In this document: positions 6,982 to 15,750 of the stretch, in pieces | How positions within the stretch are numbered: the stretch's first letter is position 1 | Layout of the letters: each line of letters starts with the position of its first letter | Origin: an uncultured Bacteroidales bacterium | GTDB lineage: Bacteria > Bacteroidota > Bacteroidia > Bacteroidales > Muribaculaceae | Direction of reading: 5' to 3' | Assembly (NCBI GenBank): GCA_905210435.1 | Contig: CAJLWO010000058.1 | Span: 1-17,716, forward strand | DNA: 17,716 bases | Position numbers and translations under genes: made by a program | Notes under the pieces: generated by a model | What the model was told of the DNA's origin: nothing | The model's input: the letters and a program-made list of their open reading frames with translations, nothing else | Database searches by the model: none

Positions 6982-7950
6982 TCAGTCCATCACGTGGCCG
7001 GCGTTTTCCGAATCGTTGACCATGCGCGCATATTCCTCGGGTGTGAGGTCCTGGAAATAATAGTTGACGGGGTTCTGCGGCACTCCTTTAAGCCGTACTT
7101 CATAATGGAGGTGCGAACCTGTCGATTTCCCGGTATTGCCGACTTTGCCTATGAGGTCGCCACGCTTGACTTTCTGTCCGGGTGTGACGAGGATTTCGCT
7201 CAGATGGGCGAAACGGGTGGTGTAGCTGTAGCCGTGGTTTATGTCGATGGTGTTGCCGTAGCCGCTGTTCCATCCCGCTTCGGCCACGGTGCCGTCGCCA
7301 GTGGCATAGACCGAGGTGCCCGACGGTGCGGCAAAATCCATGCCGTCATGATGCTTGGAGGTGCCGTAAATCGGGTCGACACGCCATCCGTAGCCCGATG
7401 CCATCTGCGTCATGTCCTCCTCCGATACGGGTTGTATTGACGGGATATGCGACAGTCGGTCGCTGTTCTGATTGATGGCTTCGGCAAGGCGGTCGAACGA
7501 CTGCGACTGTACATAGACCTGACGTTCGAGCAGTTCGAGCTTTGCCGTCACTTCGGCCAGCTTCTCATTATCCGGCAGATTCCTGATGTCGCCCGGATTG
7601 AAGCGCGTCAGCCCGGCATACCGCTGTCGGGCGGTGAGCGGGTCAATCTGCATGATGACGCGGTAGAAATTGTTGTCGCGTTCGGCGAGATTGTCCATCA
7701 CCGCAATCGCTGTGTTGAGCCGCGAGTCGAGCTGGTCGACGCGGTTGCGCAACTCCTCGTTCTCCTTGCGCAGCTGTTTTTCCTTGGGCAGGTCGATGCA
7801 TATATAGAGCGAGATAAGTATGGCGGCGCTGATGCCTATCCCTTCAAGTAGATATTTGGTCCAGGCCCATACTCGTTGTCCGCGGGAGGGGTAGACCCTC
7901 TCGTAGGTTTCGTTGGACGGATTATATCGGTAATATACTTTCTTGCTCAT
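6982..7950 (-). CDS. Membrane-anchored M23 (LytM-type) metallopeptidase
   Basis: The 322-residue protein should hydrolyse peptidoglycan peptide cross-links in the periplasm. A short cytoplasmic N-terminus precedes a membrane helix (about 34-52). A coiled coil follows (about 56-92), with further helical sequence to about 165. The M23 domain occupies about 185-300. Zinc-site residues are visible: H201 and D205 in HDGMD, H249 in the FAHL motif, and H280 and H282 in SHLHYE. All catalytic positions appear intact, so this is probably an active enzyme rather than a degenerate LytM activator. It diverges from alaS across 156 bp and leads into the MerR gene 43 bp downstream. No specific name is assigned because several paralogues share this plan in Bacteroidales. 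Confidence 0.92.
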   Translation of the reverse strand: MSKKVYYRYNPSNETYERVYPSRGQRVWAWTKYLLEGIGISAAILISLYICIDLPKEKQLRKENEELRNRVDQLDSRLNTAIAVMDNLAERDNNFYRVIMQIDPLTARQRYAGLTRFNPGDIRNLPDNEKLAEVTAKLELLERQVYVQSQSFDRLAEAINQNSDRLSHIPSIQPVSEEDMTQMASGYGWRVDPIYGTSKHHDGMDFAAPSGTSVYATGDGTVAEAGWNSGYGNTIDINHGYSYTTRFAHLSEILVTPGQKVKRGDLIGKVGNTGKSTGSHLHYEVRLKGVPQNPVNYYFQDLTPEEYARMVNDSENAGHVMD

Positions 7951-8022
7951 TGCTCACAGGTGTATTGCAGGCGGCCGGTGACTATATATTTTTATAAATA
8001 AGAGCTCTATTGCCCGCAACAA

Positions 8023-8054
8023 TTTGCGAATTTAATAAAAATGACCTAATTTTG
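8023..8054 (+). promoter_or_regulatory. alaS promoter
   Basis: TTTG (8023-8026), a 20-bp spacer and TAATTTTG (8047-8054) make an almost ideal Bacteroidota housekeeping promoter. It ends 52 bp before the alaS ATG. Confidence 0.8.
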
Positions 8055-8106
8055 CTAATTATTTTATGCAAATTTATATCCCAACATCATATATCACAAT
8101 TTCAAT

Positions 8107-10725
8107 ATGTTGACAGCTAAAGAGATACGCGAGTCATTCAAGGATTTTTTCCGCAGTAAGGGGCACCAGATTGTCCCCTCGGCTCCAATGGTAATCAAAG
8201 ACGACCCCACGCTGATGTTCACCAACGCGGGCATGAACCAGTTCAAAGATATTATTTTAGGAAATAAGGCGGCGAAATTCACCCGTGTAGCCGACTCGCA
8301 GAAGTGCCTCCGTGTATCGGGAAAGCACAATGACCTTGAGGAAGTAGGCCACGACACGTATCACCACACAATGTTTGAAATGTTGGGCAACTGGTCGTTC
8401 GGCGACTATTTCAAGGCCGAAGCCATCGACTGGGCCTGGGAATATCTTGTGGATGTGCTCCATCTCGACCCCGCACGCCTGTATGCCACCGTGTTCGAGG
8501 GCTCGAAAGAGGACGGTCTCGAACGTGACAACGAGGCGGCATCATTCTGGGAAAAGCATCTCCCCGCCGACCATATAATCAACGGCAACAAGCATGATAA
8601 CTTCTGGGAAATGGGCGATACAGGTCCCTGCGGTCCCTGCTCGGAAATACATATCGACCTGCGCAGTGACGAGGAGCGTGCCGCAATCGCCGGCCGTGAT
8701 CTCGTGAACCATGACCATCCGCAGGTAATCGAGATATGGAACCTCGTGTTCATGCAGTTCAACCGCAAGGCCGACAGTTCGCTTGAACCGCTGCCCGCAA
8801 AGGTAATCGACACCGGTATGGGCTTCGAGCGCCTCTGCATGGCGCTTCAGGGCAAGACATCGAACTATGATACCGACGTGTTCACTCCGCTTATCTCGAA
8901 GATTGCCGAGCTTTCGGGCAAGAAATACGGCGAGGACGCCAAGGTCGATGTGGCGATGCGTGTTATCGCCGACCACGTGCGCACCATAGCGTTCTCTATC
9001 GCTGACTCTCAGCTCCCGTCAAACGCCAAGGCCGGTTATGTGATACGCCGTATCCTGCGCCGTGCCGTGCGCTATGCTTATACATTCCTCGGACAGCGCT
9101 CCGCGTTCATGTACCGAATCATCGACACGCTGATAGAGTCGATGGGCGAGGCTTACCCCGAAATCGCAAAGCAGCGCGAACTTATCATGAAGGTCATCAA
9201 GGAGGAGGAAGACTCGTTCCTGCGCACGCTTGAAAATGGTATCCGCCTGCTCGACAATGCCATCGCACAAGCCAAGGCTAACGGCATTTCGGAAATATCC
9301 GGCAAGGAAGCGTTCATACTTTACGACACCTACGGTTTCCCGCTCGACCTTACGCAGCTTATTCTCAAGGAGAACGACATGACACTCAATCAGGCTGAAT
9401 TCGACACCGAGATGGCTGCCCAGAAGCAGCGTGCACGCAGTGCGGCAGCTGTGGAGGCTGATGACTGGGTCACTGTCAACGAAGGTGAACAGGAATTTGT
9501 AGGCTATGATTTCACCGAGACCGAGGCGCGCATTCTCCGCTACCGTAAAATCAAACAGAAAAATCAGGAATATTACCAGATAATACTTGACAAAACGCCT
9601 TTCTATGCCGAAATGGGCGGACAGGTCGGCGACCGCGGTACACTCGTATGCGGCGACGAGACTGTCGAGATTTACGATACGAAGCGCGAGAACGGTATCG
9701 GTGTGCATCTGACCCGGACGCTTCCTTCCAACCCGGCCGCTACGTTCGTGGCTTCGATTGACAGGGAGGCTCGTCTGGCAACATCGTGTAACCATACCGC
9801 CACACACCTCCTCCATGAGGCGCTCCGCGAAGTGCTCGGCACTCACGTGGAGCAGAAAGGTTCGTTCGTTTCGCCCGAGGTGCTGCGATTCGACTTCTCC
9901 CACTTCCAGAAAATGACTCCCGAGGAGATTTCGAACGTTGAGAAACTCGCCAATAAGAAAGTGCGTCAGGCTATAGCCCGCGACGAGCACCGCAATGTCC
10001 CCATTGCCGATGCCATGAAGATGGGAGCTATGGCGTTGTTCGGCGAGAAATACGGCGATGAGGTGCGTGTGATACGTTACGGCGACTCGGTCGAGCTTTG
10101 CGGTGGTACGCATGTCGACAACACCGGTAACATCGGTATGATTAAAATCGTGTCGGAAAGTTCTATCGCGGCAGGTATACGCCGTATCGAGGCAATTACC
10201 GGCGCTCAGGTAGAGAAATCAATCGACGATACCGCCGAGATGCTGCGTCAGATGGCTGCGATGTTCAACAACGCGCCCAATGTGTTGCAGGCTATCAAGA
10301 AATCCATTGAGGAGAACGCCCAGTTGCGCGAACAGGCTCAGGAATATATGCAGGAACGAGTTAATATGATTGCCAAGAACCTTATCGCTTCGGCAACCGA
10401 TGTCAACGGAATCAAGTTGATGACACTGAGCGGCATACGTATTGCTGATGTAGTGAAAAATGTGGCGTTTGCAATCCGTTCGATGATGCCTGAAAGCTCG
10501 GCATTTGTCGCAGCTACTACCGACATGGGCGGCAAACCGCTGTTGACCGTCATGCTGGCAGATGATGTCGTAGCCCGCGGACTCAACGCATCCGCAATGG
10601 TACGCGAGGCAGCAAAAGCAATCAAGGGCGGCGGTGGCGGACAGCCCGGTTTCGCACAGGCCGGTGGCAAAGATGCCTCCAACATCGAGGCTGCCCTCGA
10701 AACTCTCGTAGCGGCAGTAAAGTAA
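8107..10725 (+). CDS. alaS: Alanine--tRNA ligase
   Basis: The 872-residue protein is a complete class II alanyl-tRNA synthetase, which charges tRNA-Ala and hydrolyses mischarged Ser- or Gly-tRNA. Class II motif 1 lies near SAPMVIKDDPTLMFTNAGM (25-43) and the motif 2 region near HDTYHHTMFEMLGNWSFGDY (82-101). The GMGFERL motif is at 237-243. The editing domain shows the zinc-binding HTATH (563-567) and the CGGTH (665-669) motifs. The C-terminal C-Ala/DHHA1 domain ends with the glycine-rich GGGGGQPGFAQAGG stretch before the last 20 or so residues. Start, length and all domains match the family. It has its own strong promoter and terminator, so it is monocistronic, and it marks the last core gene before the AT-rich defence region. 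Confidence 0.98.
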   Translation: MLTAKEIRESFKDFFRSKGHQIVPSAPMVIKDDPTLMFTNAGMNQFKDIILGNKAAKFTRVADSQKCLRVSGKHNDLEEVGHDTYHHTMFEMLGNWSFGDYFKAEAIDWAWEYLVDVLHLDPARLYATVFEGSKEDGLERDNEAASFWEKHLPADHIINGNKHDNFWEMGDTGPCGPCSEIHIDLRSDEERAAIAGRDLVNHDHPQVIEIWNLVFMQFNRKADSSLEPLPAKVIDTGMGFERLCMALQGKTSNYDTDVFTPLISKIAELSGKKYGEDAKVDVAMRVIADHVRTIAFSIADSQLPSNAKAGYVIRRILRRAVRYAYTFLGQRSAFMYRIIDTLIESMGEAYPEIAKQRELIMKVIKEEEDSFLRTLENGIRLLDNAIAQAKANGISEISGKEAFILYDTYGFPLDLTQLILKENDMTLNQAEFDTEMAAQKQRARSAAAVEADDWVTVNEGEQEFVGYDFTETEARILRYRKIKQKNQEYYQIILDKTPFYAEMGGQVGDRGTLVCGDETVEIYDTKRENGIGVHLTRTLPSNPAATFVASIDREARLATSCNHTATHLLHEALREVLGTHVEQKGSFVSPEVLRFDFSHFQKMTPEEISNVEKLANKKVRQAIARDEHRNVPIADAMKMGAMALFGEKYGDEVRVIRYGDSVELCGGTHVDNTGNIGMIKIVSESSIAAGIRRIEAITGAQVEKSIDDTAEMLRQMAAMFNNAPNVLQAIKKSIEENAQLREQAQEYMQERVNMIAKNLIASATDVNGIKLMTLSGIRIADVVKNVAFAIRSMMPESSAFVAATTDMGGKPLLTVMLADDVVARGLNASAMVREAAKAIKGGGGGQPGFAQAGGKDASNIEAALETLVAAVK

Positions 10726-10747
10726 AATCTCAATAAAATAAATCAGG

Positions 10748-10791
10748 AAAGGTCGGGCAAGTGAGACATATCGAACTTGCCCGGCCTTTTT
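10748..10791 (+). terminator. alaS intrinsic terminator
   Basis: AAAGGTCGGGCAAGT (10748-10762) pairs with ACTTGCCCGGCCTTT (10775-10789), with one T-G wobble, around a 12-base loop. The T run extends to 10791. It lies 22 bp past the alaS stop. Confidence 0.9.
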
Positions 10792-10799
10792 GACAATAA

Positions 10800-11141
10800 G
10801 AGGATGTCTCATAACAATCAAATTATGATAATTCCGATGGCGATGGTGGCGTGTATGATAGTACTGTCATCCGAATTGAAAGATATTATCGATTCGTTGT
10901 TCGTGAAGTCGCTGCGGATACGGGTGTTGTTCTGGTCTCTCTAATATGAAGGGGATGACAATATCGGTCCGGCCGGACGCCTTGTCGGGATCGAGACAGA
11001 CTCTTTACGTCGTGCCGAAGCTAAATATATGCTTTGCCAGAGTTACGAATATGCCGTGCGTTATAATACTCCTTAGACTCACCGCCAAATACATTTCAAA
11101 ATTTTCGACTCAGTGTTTAACTTTTGTTATGAGACACCCTC
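10800..11141. mobile_element. 342-bp MITE or collapsed insertion sequence with TAA target duplication
   Basis: The left end GAGGATGTCTCATAACAA (10800-10817) and the right end TTGTTATGAGACACCCTC (11124-11141) are inverted repeats of 18 bp with one mismatch. Both are flanked by TAA (10797-10799 and 11142-11144), which looks like a 3-bp target duplication. Ends starting with GAG and TNA-type duplications are typical of some IS5-family groups; that family link is inference. The element is too short to encode a transposase, so it is either a MITE moved in trans or an IS reduced by internal deletion. It sits between the alaS terminator and the jet operon. Confidence 0.7.
10815..11076 (+). pseudogene. 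Possible frameshifted coding remnant inside the inverted-repeat element
   Basis: From 10815 a frame of 44 codons stays open to a TGA at 10947 and reads like protein (for example IRIERYYRFVVREVAADTG). A second frame, shifted by one base, begins at 10945 and continues for 43 codons to a TAG at 11074 (for example RRAEAKYMLCQSYEYAVRYN). Joined, they give about 87 residues with reasonable composition and no internal stop. I do not recognise the family, and it does not look like a transposase. It may be a captured gene fragment, a decayed ORF or chance. Confidence 0.3.
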
Positions 11142-11191
11142 TAAATATTTAGATGGGTTTGAATTAGAGCTGAAATCTATTGCTGTATGTT

Positions 11192-12058
11192 CTAAATATC
11201 ATTAATGTAGCCTTCCTGATCGTATGTGCGCCGGTATTTGTGAATGATGGATATAAGATTATTTAAATCATAATCCGAGGCAATAAGGTTGGAAAAATTT
11301 TTGTATTGCTCATCATAGCGGTGTCGCGAACCTTGACTTATACGCAGTTCGATGTCGGAAGGAATCAGAAACGAACCTCGTTTTCCAACGTATGGCTTGA
11401 ATTGTGTAAGAAAGATATTTATTCCCGCCAGATCGAAGTCACCGAAATGCAAATATTGGTTGGGTAAATGTGACAACCAATGTGCCATATCGGATGAAAA
11501 CGCATATCGTGCGACGAATAGTATTTTAGCTTCTTCAGAATTAAGATAATTCTCGAACAGATATTTCTGCTTACGTATTTTAAGGAAATTCTCCATGTTC
11601 TCGACTCCCACAATCAGCGCTGACTCCGGAGGTATGAATGATTCCCAATCAGCGATGTATACAGCACTTCCTTCCGCTGGATCGATAGTGAAAGTCTTTC
11701 CACCGAGCATACACTCCATATGGTGGTAAGTATTCACGATGAATCCTGGACAAGAACGCTCGTTGCGCGTCTTTGAATTTCCGGATATCGATGCCTGGAG
11801 TGCACGTGAACTATCTTTTTCGATTAGGAAATGCGCCATTTCAAGATCGCGGAGTGCCTCATTGTATCGTGGAAGTGCTCCTGACAGAGCATCTGCATTA
11901 TGGGTCCGGAGGCATCTGCGACTTCCGTGATATTCTATGTTTACCAATCCTTCAGCGGTAAGGGAGCGAGTCAGGGAAGCCGGAAGAGCGGAGTAAGGAA
12001 TGGACTCTCCCATCAGGAGCTTTTTCAGATTCTCAATCAGTCGTAATGTCAATTTCAT
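11192..12058 (-). CDS. jetD: JetD: Wadjet Toprim-type nuclease subunit
   Basis: JetD is the DNA-cleaving subunit of Wadjet and is related to the A subunit of topoisomerase VI. The 288-residue protein starts with a winged-helix-like region (about 1-50). The Toprim fold occupies roughly 147-245, with the conserved glutamate in VGVENMENF (E153) and the acidic pair in HFGDFDLAG (D207, D209), the expected metal-binding residues. A DQEGYI stretch near the end resembles the QE-containing C-terminal motif of JetD proteins. It is shorter than the type I JetD proteins I know of (around 380 residues), the shortfall being in the N-terminal part. Its ATG overlaps the jetC stop as ATGA, so translation is coupled. 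No clear terminator follows. The catalytic set looks complete. Confidence 0.88.
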   Translation of the reverse strand: MKLTLRLIENLKKLLMGESIPYSALPASLTRSLTAEGLVNIEYHGSRRCLRTHNADALSGALPRYNEALRDLEMAHFLIEKDSSRALQASISGNSKTRNERSCPGFIVNTYHHMECMLGGKTFTIDPAEGSAVYIADWESFIPPESALIVGVENMENFLKIRKQKYLFENYLNSEEAKILFVARYAFSSDMAHWLSHLPNQYLHFGDFDLAGINIFLTQFKPYVGKRGSFLIPSDIELRISQGSRHRYDEQYKNFSNLIASDYDLNNLISIIHKYRRTYDQEGYINDI

Positions 12059-15000
12059 CGTAGTTCAGCTTCGCGTTTTGAGAGAATTGGTTGTATAATG
12101 GTATTGGCCTCATTGTCTTTTGAAAGCATATAAAGGCGGCGATAGGATAGTGGACGGTGCGCTTTCGGGGATGAATTTACTATGAATATTCCGCGCTGGT
12201 TGGCAAAATTCAGTATGCCCTGAATGTTTTCATCGGCTAGACGTCCTATCTCATCCATCATACAGTGGAGCCGGAAGTCATCGGACTGTCCTGAACGTTT
12301 CTTAAATACACTTATAAGAAGAATGTTTATAATCGCTTTAACAAGAATATCAGTGCCTTCGGAACCGATAGCCCGTATATTCTCGACCCAATCCGTGGTA
12401 TTGTCGTTTTCAGAGATTTTGAATTTTAGAGCGAATGTCAGTTCCAAAGGGAGTTTCTTTAAGTCCGATGCATTGTTGAGAGCTGATGAAAGTGATTTGA
12501 GGTATTTTATAGATTCCCGGTTGATATCCGAATGTCCGTCAGTAGAAAAGAGATTGATTTCGCCGAGTTCATATTGATTGGTATTCCAAAATTCGGTTAT
12601 ATTCTGAAGTTGTGTAATAATCGGCATCGTACTCCTGTCCAGTCGTAACTCTATACGCCGTATTACGCCTGCGAACGTTTTATTCTCAAAGTCATAGTTG
12701 AGGTCTCTGATGATTTTTTTAATCTCATATTCCCGACCTAAGAGGATATTGAAATCAGATGCAGCTCTAGAGAGGATATCGCGGTAGAGTTTGCTTGTCA
12801 ACTGCTGAAAATCCTTGATTTTATCGTTGCTGACAAAATCCTCCAAGCTATCGGCATAGTTGTGGTAGTCTTCGATTGTGTCAAAGATTGCAGGGAATTT
12901 GAAAGTGTTATTGGGAGAAAAGCGCTTGCGGAACTCATTTGTGCATTCTTTTAAATCGTCTGAATTGCGATGGATTTCGCCAATAAGATCTTTTATCGCA
13001 TTAATAATGAAGGTACTGCCTAATTCGGTGTGTATAAGGCTTGCAGTTTTAAATTCCGGAGGGCAGGCATTCGAAGCAACAAACTCTTCGGCATTCTGTT
13101 TTGACTCTAAAGTTTTGTCATGGCATCTACGGAGAATATTAAGCTGTTGTTCCTCCTCATGTTTTTTATCTGCATGATTTTGTCGGCGAGAATCATATTT
13201 CTGTTCCAGACCGTATCTATCCTCTTCAAGTTTTTTACGGTCAATCTGCATTTGTTCGACATGATCGAGCAGCGTAGAGCAATTGTTTCTGTATATTGCA
13301 ATAGTCTCCCTCTCCTTGTCGATACGGTCAATAGAGGATTGAATTACTGTTATATTCTTTTTTAAGTATTCAAGCAATCGGGTATCTGCGCCTGAATCAG
13401 ACAGTTCTGCGACTTCATCCTCTTTAAGCTGTTTTAATCGGGAGTTCAGTTCAGCTATATATTTTGTTCTGTCATCATCGATTGATTTCAGAAATTCATC
13501 ATGTTTAATCCTATCGACTTTACCTTCATCCGAAATACTCTTATTTATCTGACGCAGTTCCTTATTACATTTCTCTTTAATTTCATTGCGCTCAGCGGAA
13601 AGATCTTGTATCTGTACTTGGTGTTCCTGAATTTTCGCATCGAATTCTGCGAGAATCTCTCTAATATATTCATTTTCTTTTTCTTTTATTTCATCCAGAC
13701 GCAATAATTCATTTTTGCATTGTTTGTTGTATATCCCGATGTTTTGCTCCACGGTATCGATTTCAGCTTGAATGGCCTTAAGATTGCTTCTGATGCCCTT
13801 TTCTACCTCTGCTATACGGAGATCCTTTTCTTCCCGTATCTTTATGATACTGTTGGCAAATGACTGGATTTCTTTATCAAGATTATAAATATGCTCTTTG
13901 ATTATAGACGGGGTTCGCACTTCTTTCTCAATACTACTCAAATCAAGTGTGATACCAAATACGGTATCGGAAGAGTCATTGGTCAAGCGAGGATTTAGAT
14001 TCTGCGAATAAAGCACATTTTCTTCGTCAACTATTTTGCCAATGTTTTTCTCCCAGCATTCCACATTATTGTCGAGCCATTCACATAGTGACCCATTTGC
14101 CCGCTCAAGAATACGCTGTTCTTCTTTTCGCAAATCCAGCAATCTATTCATACGCACTTCGATGACCTTGATTTGCATTGCTGTATCAGCTTCAATTTGC
14201 TGGCAATTGAGATCCAATTTGTTTCTGAGAGTTTCAAGATGCTTGTCCTCTTCTAACCGTTTCACTCTTAGTTGATGAATTTTCTTTTCTGCCTCAGCTA
14301 TACTTTGTTCGCATATAGTCAGTTCATGTTTCATCGGTGAAGTTACAGCAGCTTTTGCCCGCTGCTCTTTCTGTTCTATCAGAAGATTGCGGTAAGAAAT
14401 CAGATTTTCCTCGATATCTGTCAATCGTGTATCGAATTTATTCCTAATATCTGATTCAAGTTTCTCTTTTCGTTTTAACCGATCCCTTTCTCGAGCGGTT
14501 AAAGCGCTGCTGGCTGTATTTTCCCTTTCTTTAAGACTAAACAGATATTGTTCCATATCAAGATTGAGACGTTCGCACAACCTTTCATATTTGTCTGAAA
14601 TAGATTTATGGCTGGAGGTCAGGTGTGCAAGCTGTCGTTCTTTTTGTTGTAGTTCGAGTTTCAGCCCGCAAAGATTTTCCGCTCTTGCAATCATCTCGTC
14701 AATACCAATACGTTGATATTCCTTTTTAAGGTCTGAAGCTCTTTTGAGGTCTCTTGTCAATATTGCCAATTGTCCCTCAATCTTTTTACACTCTTGATTG
14801 TATTTTGAGGTCAGATCCTGTATTTTATTATTGATTTGGCTGATTATTTCTTCTTTTTTCAAGATTTTGCTTTTAAGTATCGGAATGTCGCGCTCCTCCT
14901 TATTCATCGCATAGTTGAGCATTCCGCACTGTTCGTGCAGATTGTGTATGGCAGCCTTTATGTTGTGAGATAATTGGATTATCTTGTCAGCATCCCGTCG

Positions 15001-15750
15001 GGTTTCCACGATGCCGTGTCGGTTTGCATCGGTCCACAAGGAGATGTCTTTAATTTCATCACTGAAATGAGCGAGTTTTGCCCGAAAAAAGTTAAGGTCG
15101 ACAGCAATTTCTTCATCCTCTTCAGTGATACTGCTGATAATGATGTTCTTTATAAAATCGGCATCCACACGTTCGTTAAGAAATACATTTTGAATTATTC
15201 TGGGAATATTCTGATATTGCTGACTTTTCAGAAGGTAATATTTCAATAGATCTTTCGTCAGGCTTGCATTCCGATTTCCATAAAGAATGTCCAGATACTG
15301 CGTGTACCTCTCGATGATACTGCTGAGGTCGATTCCAAGGTCTTGTATGCGTTGTCTTACTGTAATGTGGTCGGAAGCCACCACTCCGAGACTATCGACA
15401 AACCATTCCTTGGAGTACGGAGCGTCGACAAATCGAAAGGCGGCTCTATTATGATGCCTGAAAAGTATGATAGAGAACGGAGGTTCCTCATCTCCCCGTG
15501 ATACTTCATAAATTATGTAAGAAGACGGGGTCGGTATATAGAAATTATCAAAAATCTGCTGACCTTGAGTCCGGATACCGAGCCTATCCTTACGACAGTT
15601 GTAGAAAAAAAGGAGTGCACGAAGCAGTGTAGTTTTGCCAACGCCTTGGGTTCCGGTAAAATGTACGTTTCCGTCAATTGCCACTTCTGCATATCTGATA
15701 TGCGCGCTGTTGATAAATACTATTTTATTCAGAGATCTCATCTTCTTCAT
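12055..15750 (-). CDS. jetC: JetC: SMC/MukB-like ATPase of the Wadjet complex
   Basis: The 1231-residue protein is the DNA-translocating motor of a condensin-like complex. The N-terminal half of the ATPase head carries Walker A GTQGVGKTT (33-41). Two long coiled-coil arms (about 255-550 and 612-870) flank a central globular hinge at about 553-610, exactly mid-protein, with the motif VECWEKNIGKIVDEENVLY. The C-terminal half of the head holds a signature-like loop GSEGTDI (1129-1135), Walker B ending MMDE (1164-1167) and a D-loop-like RLAD (1170-1173). The signature differs from the usual SMC form. The start at 15750 overlaps jetB by 26 bp; an in-frame ATG three codons later (15741) is possible. 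Alternatives such as a housekeeping MukB or SbcC are disfavoured by the JetA, JetB and JetD neighbours. Confidence 0.92.
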   Translation of the reverse strand: MKKMRSLNKIVFINSAHIRYAEVAIDGNVHFTGTQGVGKTTLLRALLFFYNCRKDRLGIRTQGQQIFDNFYIPTPSSYIIYEVSRGDEEPPFSIILFRHHNRAAFRFVDAPYSKEWFVDSLGVVASDHITVRQRIQDLGIDLSSIIERYTQYLDILYGNRNASLTKDLLKYYLLKSQQYQNIPRIIQNVFLNERVDADFIKNIIISSITEEDEEIAVDLNFFRAKLAHFSDEIKDISLWTDANRHGIVETRRDADKIIQLSHNIKAAIHNLHEQCGMLNYAMNKEERDIPILKSKILKKEEIISQINNKIQDLTSKYNQECKKIEGQLAILTRDLKRASDLKKEYQRIGIDEMIARAENLCGLKLELQQKERQLAHLTSSHKSISDKYERLCERLNLDMEQYLFSLKERENTASSALTARERDRLKRKEKLESDIRNKFDTRLTDIEENLISYRNLLIEQKEQRAKAAVTSPMKHELTICEQSIAEAEKKIHQLRVKRLEEDKHLETLRNKLDLNCQQIEADTAMQIKVIEVRMNRLLDLRKEEQRILERANGSLCEWLDNNVECWEKNIGKIVDEENVLYSQNLNPRLTNDSSDTVFGITLDLSSIEKEVRTPSIIKEHIYNLDKEIQSFANSIIKIREEKDLRIAEVEKGIRSNLKAIQAEIDTVEQNIGIYNKQCKNELLRLDEIKEKENEYIREILAEFDAKIQEHQVQIQDLSAERNEIKEKCNKELRQINKSISDEGKVDRIKHDEFLKSIDDDRTKYIAELNSRLKQLKEDEVAELSDSGADTRLLEYLKKNITVIQSSIDRIDKERETIAIYRNNCSTLLDHVEQMQIDRKKLEEDRYGLEQKYDSRRQNHADKKHEEEQQLNILRRCHDKTLESKQNAEEFVASNACPPEFKTASLIHTELGSTFIINAIKDLIGEIHRNSDDLKECTNEFRKRFSPNNTFKFPAIFDTIEDYHNYADSLEDFVSNDKIKDFQQLTSKLYRDILSRAASDFNILLGREYEIKKIIRDLNYDFENKTFAGVIRRIELRLDRSTMPIITQLQNITEFWNTNQYELGEINLFSTDGHSDINRESIKYLKSLSSALNNASDLKKLPLELTFALKFKISENDNTTDWVENIRAIGSEGTDILVKAIINILLISVFKKRSGQSDDFRLHCMMDEIGRLADENIQGILNFANQRGIFIVNSSPKAHRPLSYRRLYMLSKDNEANTIIQPILSKREAELR

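Noticed and set aside
9019..10113. 364-codon minus-strand frame inside alaS
   Set aside because: It is an antisense shadow of a complete, motif-bearing alanyl-tRNA synthetase in high-GC DNA.
10946..11152. 68-codon plus-strand frame over the right end of the mobile element
   Set aside because: It reads through the terminal inverted repeat, and the neighbouring frame has a more protein-like composition.
12055..15750. Reading JetC as a housekeeping MukB, SMC or SbcC
   Set aside because: The adjacent Toprim nuclease and the kleisin and MukE-like genes in one overlapping operon, together with the AT-rich context, fit Wadjet better.
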